A stretch of 64,000 bases of DNA from Fratercula arctica (taxonomy: Eukaryota; Chordata; Aves; Charadriiformes; Alcidae): positions 7,537,459 through 7,601,458 of the forward strand of contig CANTUZ010000020.1 of assembly GCA_947846985.1 (NCBI GenBank), written 5' to 3'. A program made the position numbers and the translations under genes. This document shows positions 11,782-26,700 of this stretch, in pieces (positions within the stretch are counted from its first letter, which is position 1; every line of letters begins with the position of its first letter). The notes below the pieces were generated by a model. That model made no database searches. It was not told the DNA's origin and saw only the letters and a list, made by a program, of their open reading frames with translations.

Positions 11782-14700
11782 TCATTTCTTCTGAAGAAAT
11801 TTCATTTTACTCCCTACGGAGAAAAAAAAACAGAACATTAGTAGCAGAAGACATGCCAGGAGTCATCGGGCTGAGGAACGTCCGCGCGTGGCTGCTCTGC
11901 CCCTTAGTGCACGCCCAGCCAAGAGCAACACTAAAACACGAGTTTACACAGCTCAAGGATGACCCTGTTCTGGCAGGGGGTTGGACTAGATGATCTCCAG
12001 AGGACCCTTCCAACCCAGCGATGCTGTGTGATTAGGCAACTCCCACGAACTTTAAAAGAAAAACCTTACAAAGCTTTCCGCATCCCCTGAAGGGGCAAAT
12101 GTAAACAAAAGGAGCACAAGTGCACAAGGCAAAGAATGGGCCCTACACTCTTTTGCATGCAATTATTTGCTCAACAGCTAAATTTATTAAAGAAAACAAA
12201 AGATCAATAAAAAGCAAGGGTGTCCTTTTACCAAGACTGCGAAGGATTTTGTTCATCCCAGTTGGTTCTGTCTCTGGAATATTCTCCAAATACTCCAGGG
12301 CACGGACCTCAAAAAGGCCTAAAGAAGGAAAAAATAAAAATAAATCACTCATGGAGATGAGCTATTCCATCTTTTAGCATGTGGCATCTTATATCGTTAA
12401 CAAGGAGGTTACGAAAAGGAAATCATTCATGCATGTAACATAAGCTGCAGGATCAAACCCAGAAAGGAGATAGATGCAAAAATTCTTTGCTTCAGAAGAT
12501 GAATTCTGTTGAGTAATTGGAAGGGCTATGAGTAATCAGATGGAGCTACTCCATACACCAAAACGCCAACAGGAGAACTCGCCAGGACAAAAGTCTTCTT
12601 AAGAGTCAAAGTCACATGATATTATACACTGAAAGTGAGTTTGTAAAACAAGAAAGTAAGATCAAACCTCACCTTTGACCATGTTCTTACTTAGCTCTCG
12701 ATCCTGTATGAACCCTGCAAACATCTGTGTTTCCATGAAGAAGTGCAAGAAGTGACGCACATTGCGTGACACGTGAGATTTACGGAACAGCTCCCGCTGG
12801 AACACCCACTCCCCTTTTTCTGTGACATTCATGTGCAGGGAGTAGTGTCCAACGATCTCCACAAAGAACTGCACAAAAGCTTCAGAGACCAGGGAGTTAA
12901 GAGGCATGTCACCTGTGAAGAGGACAACAGAAAAGAAATTTCCCCTCTACATTCATCACTTTGGGCATTCCTCTTGTAAAAAGAGGAGCAGCATTTAGTT
13001 TTTAGGCTGGCTGTCTCAGACTATGAAATTTCAGATGAGTGTCTGATATCAAAGAAGCCACAGCTCTAATATTAAGATTTCTCTCCCATATCAACTTTCT
13101 GCTGCAGCTGAGACAGATTCCATTCTAAACTTTTGAAAATGATCTGTCAGATTACCCTCTAAAATACAGAAACTTGCCACGTTTTCTGTTTAAGAAAAAC
13201 GTTCTCTCTGCCACTTACGAAAAATCCAAAAAAAAAAAAAAAAATCAAAGAAAAACTCAAATCACGAGAACTGATGCACTTGCCCCAAGCACACTAGAGC
13301 TCTACACACACTGATTGTGAAAAGAGGAACAATTGTTAGGACACCGAACTTCTTTCTAACACATTCACAGGAAAGATGTTCTGAGTAAGATCACAGGAAA
13401 ATAGCTTTCTAAAGTGTCACTTCCTAAGGTTTATTTCCATTTGCTCATTTTTATATCAACTACATAGGAGCCGTAGAGATTTGCTAATGTGAAAACACTT
13501 TTCCATAGAAGTACCTTGTATGTTGCTCTGCGCATGTGACAAGATTTCACTTCGTTCTTCCAAGACTTGTACAAGTGCAGCCTGGAGTTTATGAGGCAGG
13601 ATCTCATCTTCATCTGAGACCTAAAGAGAAAAATGGCCATGAAAACATTTTTGTGTTATACCTACCATCAGTCAAACCTTCTTACTGTGATCAGACGAGA
13701 AAGACTCGTAACACGCATAAAACAGTTATAGGGAAGTTACTCTGTGATAGGTATATCTTGGTGGAGACAATGCATTTGTCTCCACCAAAACAAAAAATGT
13801 TTGCTGAGCACCCTCTGAATGCATACTATTAGAGTCACACACACAGCTGACCAACACAAAACAATGTGTGCTATATCCACGACACAGACTCAGGCTTATT
13901 ATACCAGTCATAAAATACAAAATAACAACAAAAGTTTGTTGAGAAAATACAAGTCTCAACATTATGGTTAAAAAACCCCCGATCCTTTAATACCTTTCTC
14001 CAGTTGCAGGCTGCAATGCAAAATAGAACAGTAAGGCAAAGAAAAGGAGATGCAAATATCCTCCTGAACTAGTAATTCTCCAGTGTGTTTATAGCTACTT
14101 GTCTGGTGATGCAGAAGCACATTAGGAAAAGCTCAGCAGAGAACCACAGGTGAACTGTGGTAATTTGTCTACTAGACTATCACTAGGAAAAAAACCAACC
14201 CCAAACCAACAACCACACGCCAGCCAGGTGAGAGAGGAGAAATGCCTGTAGAGAACAAATACACAGAAAGACAGCCAGAAAGCAGCACAGAATCTCAGTG
14301 GTCCGCATAATGAAGCAACCAAGTATGCGTGTTTAAATTCAGCTCAGGTAAGCAGCACCTTTGGCTTCGCAGAGCCCCGTACCTCATGCCACCTCAATCT
14401 TGCAACAAGGATTTGTAAGCCTGTCCCCTTCTCTATTGATCACAAAGGAATGCAAGATATTTCTTCAGCCACTGGACTCCACATATGAATAATAGCTTTC
14501 ACTGATTTCTTATTTTCATTTTCTTTCATTTTCCTGGTGTACAAGTACAAGTGACTGGTACCGTTATTTCACTCACCTCTTGCAAGAACTTGTCAGCACA
14601 AAGATCAACAATCAGAACCTGGGGAAAGATATATAAAACACAACAGGTATATTGTTATACAGAAAAAGAAGCTTTTTTTTTTTTTAATGTCCCCAGTGGC

Positions 14701-17700
14701 AGGGGATGTCACACATGAAACAAGTTTTGCCTAACTGCAGCCTGTCTATAGGAACAGTGAATATTCCTTAACTTTGATAACAATGGAACACCCTGACATG
14801 TACCTGTTAAGTTCACCAACTGTCTCAGAAAAGTTTGAGAGTTTAAATTAAGAGAGAATCCACAGAGATTATTCCAGAGAGGTCAGCCTCCTACCACTGA
14901 CATTGTCCCTCCACTGTGCTGCACCCAATTCTCACCTCTTCTATGGGCAGGTCCTGGAGCTGTGGTAACGAGCAGGAGAGAATGCCAATTAAGAATGGGG
15001 TCGGAGAGCACACAATATCAATCATAGAAGTTGGCAGGACTGGTATGTAGGTGTGTTGCCAAGTGAAGGGATAGAGCGTTGCAACTGCAGCATGGCCACA
15101 TTTAGACAGAGTGCTGGAAAGGTGAGATAAGCACAGAGTGGGTTGTCAATGTCTCGTTCAGTACTCGGCTGCAGACACAGGTTAAAAGTGCTCGGGGAAA
15201 ATGTAATTCACATACATTGTTTATGCATTAGCAGAAGCCCCATGCATCCACTTTTAAAGTCAGTTATGGGGAGCTAGAAATAGCATCACCCCAGGCTAAA
15301 GAGGTACAGGAAACATTCCCTCATCTCCTGGTGGGTAAATAGCATGCTCCAAATTCTAAGCATGCACATGTTCTGTGGGAAGTCTGCAAAAAGCTTTTAA
15401 ATGTAAATATTTACAAAAAGTTAGAGAAGCTTGCACATGAAACAGGCCCAAACACAGAAGAAAGAATAGTGTCCCTCAGAAAGGACCGGTCACTCAGACT
15501 CATTTTTTACCTTAAGTTGTCAGCAACAAAGATCACCCTCCTTTCCAGCAGGAGAGAGGCGAAGACCCGAATCGTGTGCGAGACACTCAGACACTTGAAC
15601 AGGCATTCGAAGTCCACATGTTCCAGTCGAGAGTCCAGCGGACGGCAGAGCTCCACCACCTGACAGGGAGCAGAGGCGCAGAGGGGGTGATGGCGCGGGC
15701 CAGGCCCTCACAGGGGAACCCGACGGCCTGGGGAGGACCCCACGCAGCTCTTCCTCAAAAAGCAGGGAATCACACCTACAGCAGGTGACTCAAGGGGAAG
15801 CGACAGCCTCCCTTCGGACATTAGGACATTACCTTCAGACTAATTATTTACAGGTGACACCCCTCTACAGTGCAATTTGCAAAGTGCTGCTGTGCCCCGG
15901 GGGACGCCCCGGGCAGGGGAAGGCCACCCCTGACCACCATTACCTCATTTCCCGCTCCCGGCAGGAAACTCCTCACAGCGATGGTGCGTCCAGGAGCAGG
16001 GAAAGGCGCCTCCATTACACTGCGCATAAACGGGTGTACGAGGGCTGGGGACATCTCTCGCCTCTTCTCCACCTCATCTAAAATCTGCAAGAAAATAAGT
16101 CAGACATTGGTTCAAGGCGTGTTGGTGAGCCAGAGGAGATATGAGCCTGTGCTAGAGCATCCAGTGCCACAGCTACATGTGAAGGCTCCAACAGAATCAC
16201 AGCCCTCTCCCCCTCCCTTGGGACCCCTCTGAGAGCTCCTCTCAAATGGGAATAGATACCTGTGAGTACAACCCTCCATTCCCAAACCCAGCTTCCTGCT
16301 ACTGCAAGGAATGTCTTGTATGCGGTAACCAAATTCTCACAACTAGTTAGAGGAATAAGAAGAGCAACATCCTGTCCTCCTCCCCAAGAAATCTTTCAGA
16401 AACATTGTTCTAGAAACTCTGTGCTCCAATGATTAGAAAGCAGCTTTCATTATAAGTTTGCCCCTGTATTCTTCTGCATTAGCTGCCCTTTACCTGCAGT
16501 AGCTCTCCCCAGTCTTCACCTCTTTATCTAACTCCTCATGGTGTCCAGAGAAACAAGCTGAGATCTCCTCCCCCGCCCTCCCCTTAAACTGATTTTCCAT
16601 TTCTAAATCATGGAAGGAGAGCGTGAAGGGGCACCATCAGTAATATCAGGTATTAGAACCCACTTCCTGACAACAATTTGCTGAAGCAATAGTTGTCTGC
16701 ATATCAGCTGACAAGTCTCAGCACTGGTATCATTTTATTTGCCCTGTCAAAGCAAAGGCAGCAAGGAAGCACTGCTCTCCTGGGATGGGTTACAATCGCT
16801 GAGCAATTCTAGACTGCACAGAAGCATCCAGTTACTTTCTGGAGCTTGCAGGTTGTCAGAGGCTCAAGTCCGATAAGAAGTAACCGTCTCTCCCCACATC
16901 ACCTTGGAGAAGAGATTGAAGCAGCCCAGGCGGCTAACGATGCAGTATACCTCAGGAAGGCGCTTCCCTTTCCCCTCCGGCTGAAAGGCAACATAACAGT
17001 TATGCTGAGAACAGGCATGCAGTGAATAACCTAGCTCCTACACTGCAGCTGATTTGCAAAATTCCTTCTGCTGTAGTTCCCTCTACACTTCTGATTTAAA
17101 AGGTTCCTGAGGAATGACCAGTTCCAGGAGCTGCCTTTCCTGCCCAGAGCCCATTTCACTGTATTGCTGGGCATCATCGTGCTTCTTCCCTTCTGCACTC
17201 AAAGGGCTGGTAATCTCAGCAGCAGCACAGGCACTGCCTAACCCGTGTGGGAAATTACTGCTGATTCACATCCCGCACTTGACTGTACGTTTATCAATGC
17301 ATTCTTTACACTCTACCCAACACACAGATGCTTACCAGGAGCTTCTTGCAGTACCCAAACCATCGGCTGCCATCCTCACCCGTCAACACAAAAGAAAATG
17401 TTTCACTGGGGAACCAAAGAACAGTCAGGGTTAAATTCACCATCCAGTTCAGAGAAGAGACTGAGAAAGCAAGCACACAAACTACAAGCTGTTCTCCTGG
17501 TCATGCTGAAGACCCCCTGCTACCGTCAGCAAGCTACTTTGGGCTCTATTCAGTGTAAAAACCTGCAGCCCTTGGACTCTCATTGAGCTACGACAGCTCT
17601 CTTCCTTCCCAGCTGCTTCTCCATTCTGCCAAGGAGCAACAGAAGCACTTCCCAGCCCCGGGATCTGGCCTTGAACAGAGGTTACAAACCTCCTTCTTAC

Positions 17701-20700
17701 AGGAAAGATGGTGCTTGGGCAGAAGCGGCACTTCTGAGTCCACCTCCATATCTCATCCTCCCCTGTCACAGGGTTTAGGGATTCAGCCTTTTGCATTGTC
17801 CTTTGCTCTGGCTGCAGTTCCTCTGGTCCAGGAAACTGGCTCATACCTAAGCTTTCAGCATTGCCTGTTGCTGGCATAAGCATTCAAAAACAAGTCTTTA
17901 CCTTTTAAGGTCTGATGCAGGAAACCAGTCTTTGGGATCCGGAAAGCAGAACTTGGGAATGACCTTTAGCCTCTCTTCAGTATCCTTTGACTGTCTGAAG
18001 GGATGTTCATGCTGGAGGGGTGACACATGGATTTGAAGTCACTGAAGTGTGGTGCACAGCTGCATCATTTAAAACAATGGGAGACAGTATCTTCCCAAGA
18101 CTTCCAAATGCTGAACCATCAGATAGCTAATGCACAAATGTAGGAAAACATATTCTGATTGTAAGAGATTCCCAGTTCCCTCTTGCATCTTCCCTGGTGA
18201 TTGGACCTTTGTAAAATCACCCAGCTGGTCTTGCTAAGAACTGAGTAAGGATTTACAAGCATGGCCAAGTTTATTGGGGAACGAAGCTAGAACTGACACC
18301 CCCCCCCAAGTGATGGTTGTGTCAGCTTGCCTCAGTTCTATTCCTAGATGTGAAGATCCTAAAAGGAACAGGAATGTGTTCAGCTGGTGATGTACAGACC
18401 ACTCATAATTCAATTGCGAAAAGAGTGTATCCAAATCACACGTTCCAGTTACCACGTGTGGGCTCAAGTCAAATCCCTCAAAGACTACAGGACAACTTTC
18501 CATGCTCAAAACTGCCCAGAAGGGGCAAAAGGAACATTTTCATAGAATCATAGAATGGTTAGAGTTCAAATAAGAGAGATCACGTTTAAGTATGAAAAGC
18601 CACTGAGAAGAGGATAGGTTACTGCATAAAGCTGATTTGAGACACTGTACTGTCAGTCAGCACATCTAGGCTATTCCAGTGCCCCAAGCTGTGACAGCAC
18701 GAAGGAGCCGTTAGGAAAACAGTACATTTTCACAGAGTAACACTTGTACAAAAGCTTTGATGTCCTTGGGCATGCAGCCCAAAGAAGAGGGTGACAAGGA
18801 TTACTTGGAAGCAAGGCTATTTTTAGAAGGGAGACAAATCTGTAATGAGAACACCTCCATAATTACTGGGCAATGTTTCCTGCAAAATCCCAACACAAAA
18901 GACTGTCCTGTATAAAGTCACTCACCAGCACACTTTGATTTGAGCAGAGGATAAATAAACACTGAGAAAATAACTTATTTTGTTATCGCATTTAGAAAAG
19001 CCAGTAAAGAGCCCCATGGTACAGCTGGGTCTGATTGTCTGCTTGGGCAGCAGGAAAAGAACAATGCGCTGCCCTTCCCAAAGGCGATGAACAGATTGAG
19101 AGGCTGCACCAGGGAAAAGCCAAATCTGTTTACATTCCTTTCTTCCTGCTAACACCCCGAAGTTTGCAATTTTAGCAAACATTATTTATGTATGTTCAGT
19201 TTTACCCACTAAATTAAGACTGCGCGCTCTTTCTGGCTTTAGTCTCTTACTCATTTTGTGAATCCAAAATATTTACACATTTCAGACACTAGAATTATTT
19301 GCACGCAAATCCCTTATGCAGCTGGATACTGGGTCCTGCTGGAGTCCCACATAACCTCCCTTAATGAATCTGACATCTCCTCCTCTATTTGGATGATATG
19401 CAGATTCCTTAATAATCTCTGGCTTACTCCTGATAGCACAGATAGAATTACTTGGTTTTTAGTGGAAGGCAGCAGGTACAAGCCTAGATGGTGACAACTG
19501 AATATTAATTTCAATCTGGAAGCACAGAAGCAAGCACCAAGGCTCCATCCTCTCAGCTTTACAGAAACTACTGTGTACACCGAGTCACAATTCGGAGTCA
19601 CACACTGACCTTGCCATCCACTTGGGCTGAACAGAGAGAAGGAGCTTATTTCAAATGGCTTGCACTACAGTACTTTAACTTCCACAGTTCTCCTCTGCTT
19701 TTTGGGGACTAGTACACATGGCTTTGTCACTATATTTTTTTTTTCCCGGAAAAGCATAAATAAGCATAAAAGCCCTGGGATTCTAGTTCCTGTGCACCAT
19801 CAGTCAAATTGCTTCACTCCTTGTTTACAAATCATAGACTACCAGGACGAGGTTGTGCCAGCTTTGGGAACAGAGCACTGCACTCCCCTTCCTCTCCTGC
19901 AGGCTGCCTTAGCACTGTGTCACAATACAGTACAGCTTTATGGTATTTCCAGGCAATTAGAATTAGAGTAGGAGCCTTCCTAGTTCCAAAAAAAGACAGT
20001 AAACTCATTATCAAGAAAGAGATTCAACAAATGCCCAACGCTATACATGAGGTCTGTAACAGATCAAGGTGCTTCATATTCCAAGCCTGTATCCCAATCA
20101 GTGGGGCACCTTCACCAGTACAGAGTTTGGGAAGGGATGCACACTGCGAGAAGAAATAAACAGCTGCTGAGTGTGTTTCACGGGCAGGTTTCCATGCAGC
20201 TCATACCTTGCTGGGAAACTGCTGTATGATCTGTGGTGTGTACGTCATCTCAGATGCCTTCTTGTGCAGCGACACCACCACAAACAGCTCAAACAGACGC
20301 TGCTCCTGAAGTTCTATCAAATCCCTCTCCAAAGTCTGGTAGTGCGGATTCCTCTTGGTGGCCAACTGCGCCTGCAGCAGGCACCTCTGCTGACCTGAAG
20401 AAAGGACAAATCCAAAAGCAGCCTGTGGCTATCAATGCCACACACCCACAGGTCACAGAAGAGGACTCGTCACCACCTTTAGAAGGGGAAAAGAGACGGG
20501 TGCATTTGCCTAACATCACTGCTGCGCTCTACGGGACTCAGACTCCTGCATCAGCTACTCAAGCAGTGAGCTGTTCCAGAGAGGGGAGCAGCAGCTCTGC
20601 AAATCCCTTTCACTGATAGCTAGCGTCCTTCTGCTGTCCTGACATTCTTTCCACATATCTGTGGTGGTGTAACCCTCCCCTCCTCAGGCCACTTGGTGCT

Positions 20701-23700
20701 CGGCGCGATTTCCCCCCACCTGGGTCACACAACAACCCAACATAAAACAGGAAAGAATGCGAAGGGCAATGGACCAGAACGTTACGGCAACCCCTTAGTG
20801 CACCTCGCTCCCTTGGAAACAGTTGATAATCGATCACCACCTGACAGCACCTGGACTGTGGCCCAAAGAGGGAAGTGATACCAGAACCTCAGGATCTAGC
20901 AAGCTCTAGGCTTGCGCAACTGGCAGAAAATACCAGAATGTCCCATTGTCTGAGTTGAGCCAGACTGGAAAAGTACCTGAAAGCCAATTATCTCGGACCC
21001 TATAAATAGCGAGGCCCTGTGAGCTCTCCTGGATTGCAGCGCACTGTGACCAGCATCTCCCCTGAGCTGGGACACTCAGGCAAACACCTCGAGGGTTAAA
21101 GGGCCTGAGCGAGTCAACCTTCTCCAGTCTCAGTTATCACTGCTGAGGGACACCAATGCATTGTGAGTATTTACTCTAAACTCCAGAGAGGGAAATTTTA
21201 ACTATAGGCTAGCCTCTCTTCCATCCACCTCTTTATCTGTCTATGTGTTCCCAATATACACATCGGCTCTTACGAGAGTGGATGTTCACGTATTTTACTG
21301 GATCCAAATATTTTCTGCCTCCAAATTTTCTGTCTCCTTGTTTATATGTTTTTGTGTTCCTACACATATATATTGATTTAGGAAAAGGGGTACCCATTGG
21401 CTCACTGGAGTCACCCCCTGCAAAGGGACATTAGTCCTAGCAGTTAGTCATGTGGTGTGACTCCTTGAATACTGCGTGTGTTTATATGTTTTGGTGTTTA
21501 CACCAATATATTGATTTGAATACCGTATAGTAAGTTAGTGTGAATCTTGTAATTTTCAAATCTGTAATTAGGTCACTGTTCAATCATTTTGTTAAATCAC
21601 CTTGTAAACCCTTAAACTGGTTAATGATTAAGTGCAGCTAAAATTTAACCTCTTGATCTGCCTCAAATCATTAATAAATTTTGAATTGCTGCTAAATCAT
21701 AACCGTGTCAAATATCTCAGCAGCGATGAGGGAAGCCCAGCTGTGAGAAGAAGCCCAGCTCCACCAGTTCGGTAACTGCCAGGCAGCCACCCCGTAAAGC
21801 ATCACGGGCATTCATGAGAGGCAGAGCCAACTCCCAGTCCAAGAAACCTGCAGGCTGGCACATCCCGACAGGCGGTACGGACTCACAAGCACAGGCACAG
21901 CACTCTGTCGTAAGAGATTCCTGTGGCCCAGGCACCATGACACATTCTGGACACTTTGGAGACAACTCTTAAATCAGGCAGTGACTCAGTCGTATTTCTG
22001 CCAAGACTCTTCACTCCCCATTACTCTCCTTAACACAAAAAAGTGGAACTTCACTATTTGCTCTAAATTAAGGCCTTCTGTACACTTCTCTCCAAGTAAA
22101 TTAAAAGTCTCAAACAATTCGGTTGCTCCTTTTTGCTAGATGCTTACTTAGAGACATGACAGGGTCTCTCATCAGGGCTGCCGGGCAACCACTACCATCT
22201 CGCATTCAAACCTCACCAGTAGAGCGACTAAGACCTCTTTGGTCCTCTCCACACCAGCTAAAACCAAGTAGGTATTTCAAGTCTGTAGTTCAAACTCAGG
22301 ACTATGGAACCAGACAAATAACCAAGTGATTTCTCCCCAGAGGAAAGGGTATTTCGCACCATTATATGTATAAAATAGAACCCAGGGAAGGAAGGAGGGG
22401 GAAAATAACCCCACGTATTTGCAGCAAAGGTGATCCAGGGACAATCTCCTGCAAGACATATTTTAGTTAACTGTGACACTACCAACCCAAATTCTAGCAA
22501 ATGGCAGATTAATGGCATTAAACCTCAAGGGCTCAGGAGAAGTGGCAGAAATAGAGATTGATTTGTCACAGCAACAGCTCCCAGCCTTGGCCATGCTGCC
22601 TCTTAGATGTTCCCTGTCTCGGCAGAAGCCACAACTAGTCAGTGTGCTTATCCCATTACAGCCTTAGCCAAATGTGTAGTGCTGTGGGGACAGGACCAGC
22701 CCCTGTGAGTCACTCACTTTTTGGCTGATTTTCCGTATCACTTTCATTCCCACTGGTTTCACCTGAAACACACATAGTTTTCACTTATTAGCCATGCAGA
22801 AGAACTTTGGGCAACACCCAAAGTTGGGAAAGAGAGAACTTTAGATTCATCAGACCAACATCACCCAGGGTTGCCCACCTCTCCCGCTCAAAGCATCAGC
22901 AAAGAACAGCCAGTACTGGCAAATGTGCTACAATAGTACATTTCAAAAAGCAGAGTTGATATCAAGTCACTGTTTCCAATTAAACCACCTTTTGGTCAGC
23001 TGAACACAGGCAAAGAACAGAAACCAGGTAGTTATTTGATGCTGCTATAAAAGTTAACAGAGTTGCTGAACAGAATATACTACAAATAAAGACTATACTA
23101 TGGCTACAAAATCAGAAGAACACAAGAATATCACTTTAGAGGCACTAAAGCAATGAGTAAAGTAGTCACAGGTAGTTCTTATGTCAAGTGGTTTTTTGGG
23201 GAATTTTTGGGTTTGTTCTGCTTTTCTGAAAAAGCACTTTTAACCGGTAGCCCAGCTCTTCAGGAATCACAGTGGAAGCTTCCATTTGTGACAGTGTTAA
23301 ACTTGGGTTAGGCAAGCGTTCCCAACCCTAGTGGTGCTGAAAGCTCAACAGTTCCAGCTGCAAGACATGGGGTTTAGCACTGTTGAGTCAGCCCAGCATG
23401 AGCTGCAGGAGGTGGTGGTGCCTGGGCTGCCAGCGGTACCCTGGGTGTACAGGAATTGTGCTGTGCAAGAGGTTTATAGCAAAGAAAACTCTGCTGGAGA
23501 CCTCTATACCTTTCACTGGAGGCGCTTCTCTCCCAGCAGGACTGAGCAACTTCACCCTCTTCTTTCCACGCTTAGAATCAAAGATTTCCTGTATTTTTAG
23601 TACCAGCTGAAATCCAAAGCAGAAACAGAGGTTAAGGTCGGGGTGCAGAAAAGGGTCAAGGTGCCAACAGGACTGCAGCCCAACAGCTATATTGAGCGCT

Positions 23701-26700
23701 ACAACACGGGAAAGGCTGCTCGAGTCCTGTCAGCGACCCTGGCTCAGAGGCTGCTTGTAGAGTACTTTTAGCACAGCTCACCGGATAATGAATGGGCATA
23801 GAAATTTCTGCTACAAGAGAGGTTACTGTTAGCACAACTCAAAGCTGACACCGAACCATACAAGCATTCTGGAAGTTATCATACTTTGCTTACCAAACAG
23901 ATGTCAGAAGCAGCAAAATGTCTGGCATCAGATCTCCATTTCCTATTAGAGAGCCCAACTGCAAAGGCACTTGCAAGAATACCTTATTAGCCCTCCACCA
24001 CCAAGGACCCTGAACTCCGCGTGCTCTCAAGCTTCCCAGTTCTTTCCAAGCCCAGAAAAAGCAGAGTGCTCTCAGTGTAGCTGGGGTTTGGGTTTTGTTT
24101 GTTTTGGGGTTTTTTTTAAGTTTTCTGCTGTACTTGGATGTCAGACAGCTACACTAGGTTCCCCGAAGCACCACGTCGTCACAGAACAAAACTGCTCTAA
24201 GTACAGCCCTTGTCCCAGAGTAGTTTACTAAAATGAAAGGATTATGTACTTTAATTTTGCACAGGTGAAGAAAGACAGTGGGACAGAACAATGGGTCTAT
24301 GCTGCAGGGACACCACAGACCTGGTCCACTGGAAGAAAAAATTTGGAAAAAAAAACATAGCCCAATGCAGACTAAGGTACAGACATGAACGAAGGGTTAG
24401 CATTTAGACACTCCAAGTCAACCCTGTTAACCTTCCTTCCACTGCTCAAAACGGCCTTAAAATCAAAGTCCTAATGCTTTCTGTCACTCCTTCCCAGGCC
24501 CCTGGACTCCCTCAGCTGCCAGGTGTATAACGCTGCTGGAATCTGCTTCACTCTGCGTGTCAAAGGCAGCTGTCGCTTCATTGTGAAGAAGGATTTAAGC
24601 TAAACTCAGCAAGCAGGTCAAGTTCATTCTTGTCTCAAGTTAAGAATTCGTTAAATGCTCCCACTGAATGTAGGAGGGTGGGGCTCAGCCATTTGTCACC
24701 ACAAATACTACATAAAAAGGAAGATAGTTCAGCAAGAGAACCTGTTTTTCAGCTCAAGCCTTTATCCCCAGCTCAGCAAACTAGGCTTAGGCTCTTCTCC
24801 TTTTCAGATCTGTTTCTCCCCGTTCTCTGCATTAGCCAGTCCACCCAGCCCGACGAGGCTGCAAGGACGAAAACAGCCGACAGCAGCAAGCAGTGCTTCT
24901 CCGGCGAAATCTGCGTGCCTTCCCCTCTGCCATCCAGCCTCACCTAGAGGATTTGCATTTCTGTTCTGATTTTTGTGCAGTTTAGTCACCAGTGAAAGAT
25001 ACTGGGTGTGTTTAAGGCAGCTATGTGTTTCTTAAGCAATAAGTAAGGTTTTTCCTTTTAGACTACAATCCTTTTCTCAATCTCTCAAACAATCTTGGCT
25101 CAATTCCTTGTGAGCAAAAAAGCCTGCTCCCTGCATGTAAATTGTTACCAGATTTTTGGAATAGGTTTGCTTTTGGAGAATGTTTTCATTTCCTTCCAAA
25201 TTAAAGATACTCTCCATCACAGCATTTTTACAATCTTGCCATTTCCTTCTTGATTTTCCAGGCCTACAGTTTGTTTAAAAACACATAGAAAGTTGCTTGT
25301 TTCTCTAAAGTACTTAACATTTGAAAAGTATTTTGCAGCTGTCCAACTCTACCTCACAGTCTTGTGCAATTTGAGCAAATACACCCAATTTTCACAAGAA
25401 ACAACGATCTGCAGAAGTCAAATGATTTTACCATGGCAAAAGTAAGCTGTTGCCACTACCACAACTGGAATTTGAGTCCTATACACAAAGTGCCACTACA
25501 GTGGTAGCCACAGCTGTCCTAGAGCACGTGCTGCATTTTATCACCGAGGGACTTGAGCTGGTGACCAATACTACTATCTAGAAAGATTCCCAAAGCATCA
25601 AATGAGAATTACAGCAGAGTCCTCCATCGTAAGAGCGGATTAAAAGCCTTTCTCGCTACCCTGGCCTTGGAAGCACATCTGCCTTTGCACACAGGCAGGA
25701 GGGAGCAGCCAGAGGCAGCAGAGGGGAGAACTTTGTGAAACGCGCTTATCCCTAAAAGCTGCTCTTCACCCCCAGACTATGAAACAGCTGCAAGGGAATG
25801 TTCCTGATGGCAAGTCAAGAACTTCCATCTAACAACTCAGTGCCTGCATCGTGAATGTAAAGGTCAGTCTAGGAAGTCATCAGGAGCAAGGGACACATAC
25901 ACACAGTTCTACAGAGCTGTCCCTTTAGCTCACAGGGAGCTTCCTTGCATTCCTGTGCCGCATTCAGCACAAAATCAGCATCATTATACTTCATGGAAGC
26001 ATTGGGAACAAGGCTTAAATGACAAAGCCCGAGGAAGAGCTAGTATTCACACACAGCACTGATCCACAGGTCAACACCTAGTGCTCCATTTGCAGAGTCC
26101 TGGCCAACAAAATCACCCCCGCCCCAGCCAGAAGTGGAACTCTGGTTTTTGATCCCCGAATGTCTGTCCTGCTGCTTGGGAGGGAAGTGGTTCGAGCAGG
26201 GTCACTTGTCCACACACACAGCAGTGCCAACCAGCATTCACCTGCCAGATACACAGCTCTGTGGCCACTTACAAAGCACTTAGAAGGTGCTAGACAAAGC
26301 AACAAGAGTTTGAAATGCCATGCAAGAAGTAATGTTTCATGTTAGATCTCACCCAGGGCAAGTTCTTTCTCTTGCTAGCAGCCTCTACTGCTCGGAACAG
26401 CTTCCACTCAGTCAGCGTGACAGGCAGCGTTGTGTCCTTCACCATTTTCCCTTGGAAACTTGTCTGGGAGGGCTTTAGCTCAAGAGTCTTGCGACTGAGG
26501 AAGGGAGGTTTAGGGGGAGGCTAGAAAACAGAATCAGAAGAGATGGTTAAGCACAGGATTAAGTTTTGGTCCAAGCTCAGAGTCAAAGGAGTCACATTAC
26601 AAATTATAAACTCCCTGCAGTCTCCTGCTCTACCAAGCTCTCCATCCCACCCCACACACTCAAGCATCTCATCAACACTCTCTTGTTCCTATTCTTTTGC

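Noticed and set aside
20289..20519. 76-codon minus-strand frame overlapping the DENND2C exon 20207-20394
   Set aside because: It is in the wrong frame. The correct frame gives the uDENN sequence YQTLERDLIELQEQ and splices in phase on both sides.
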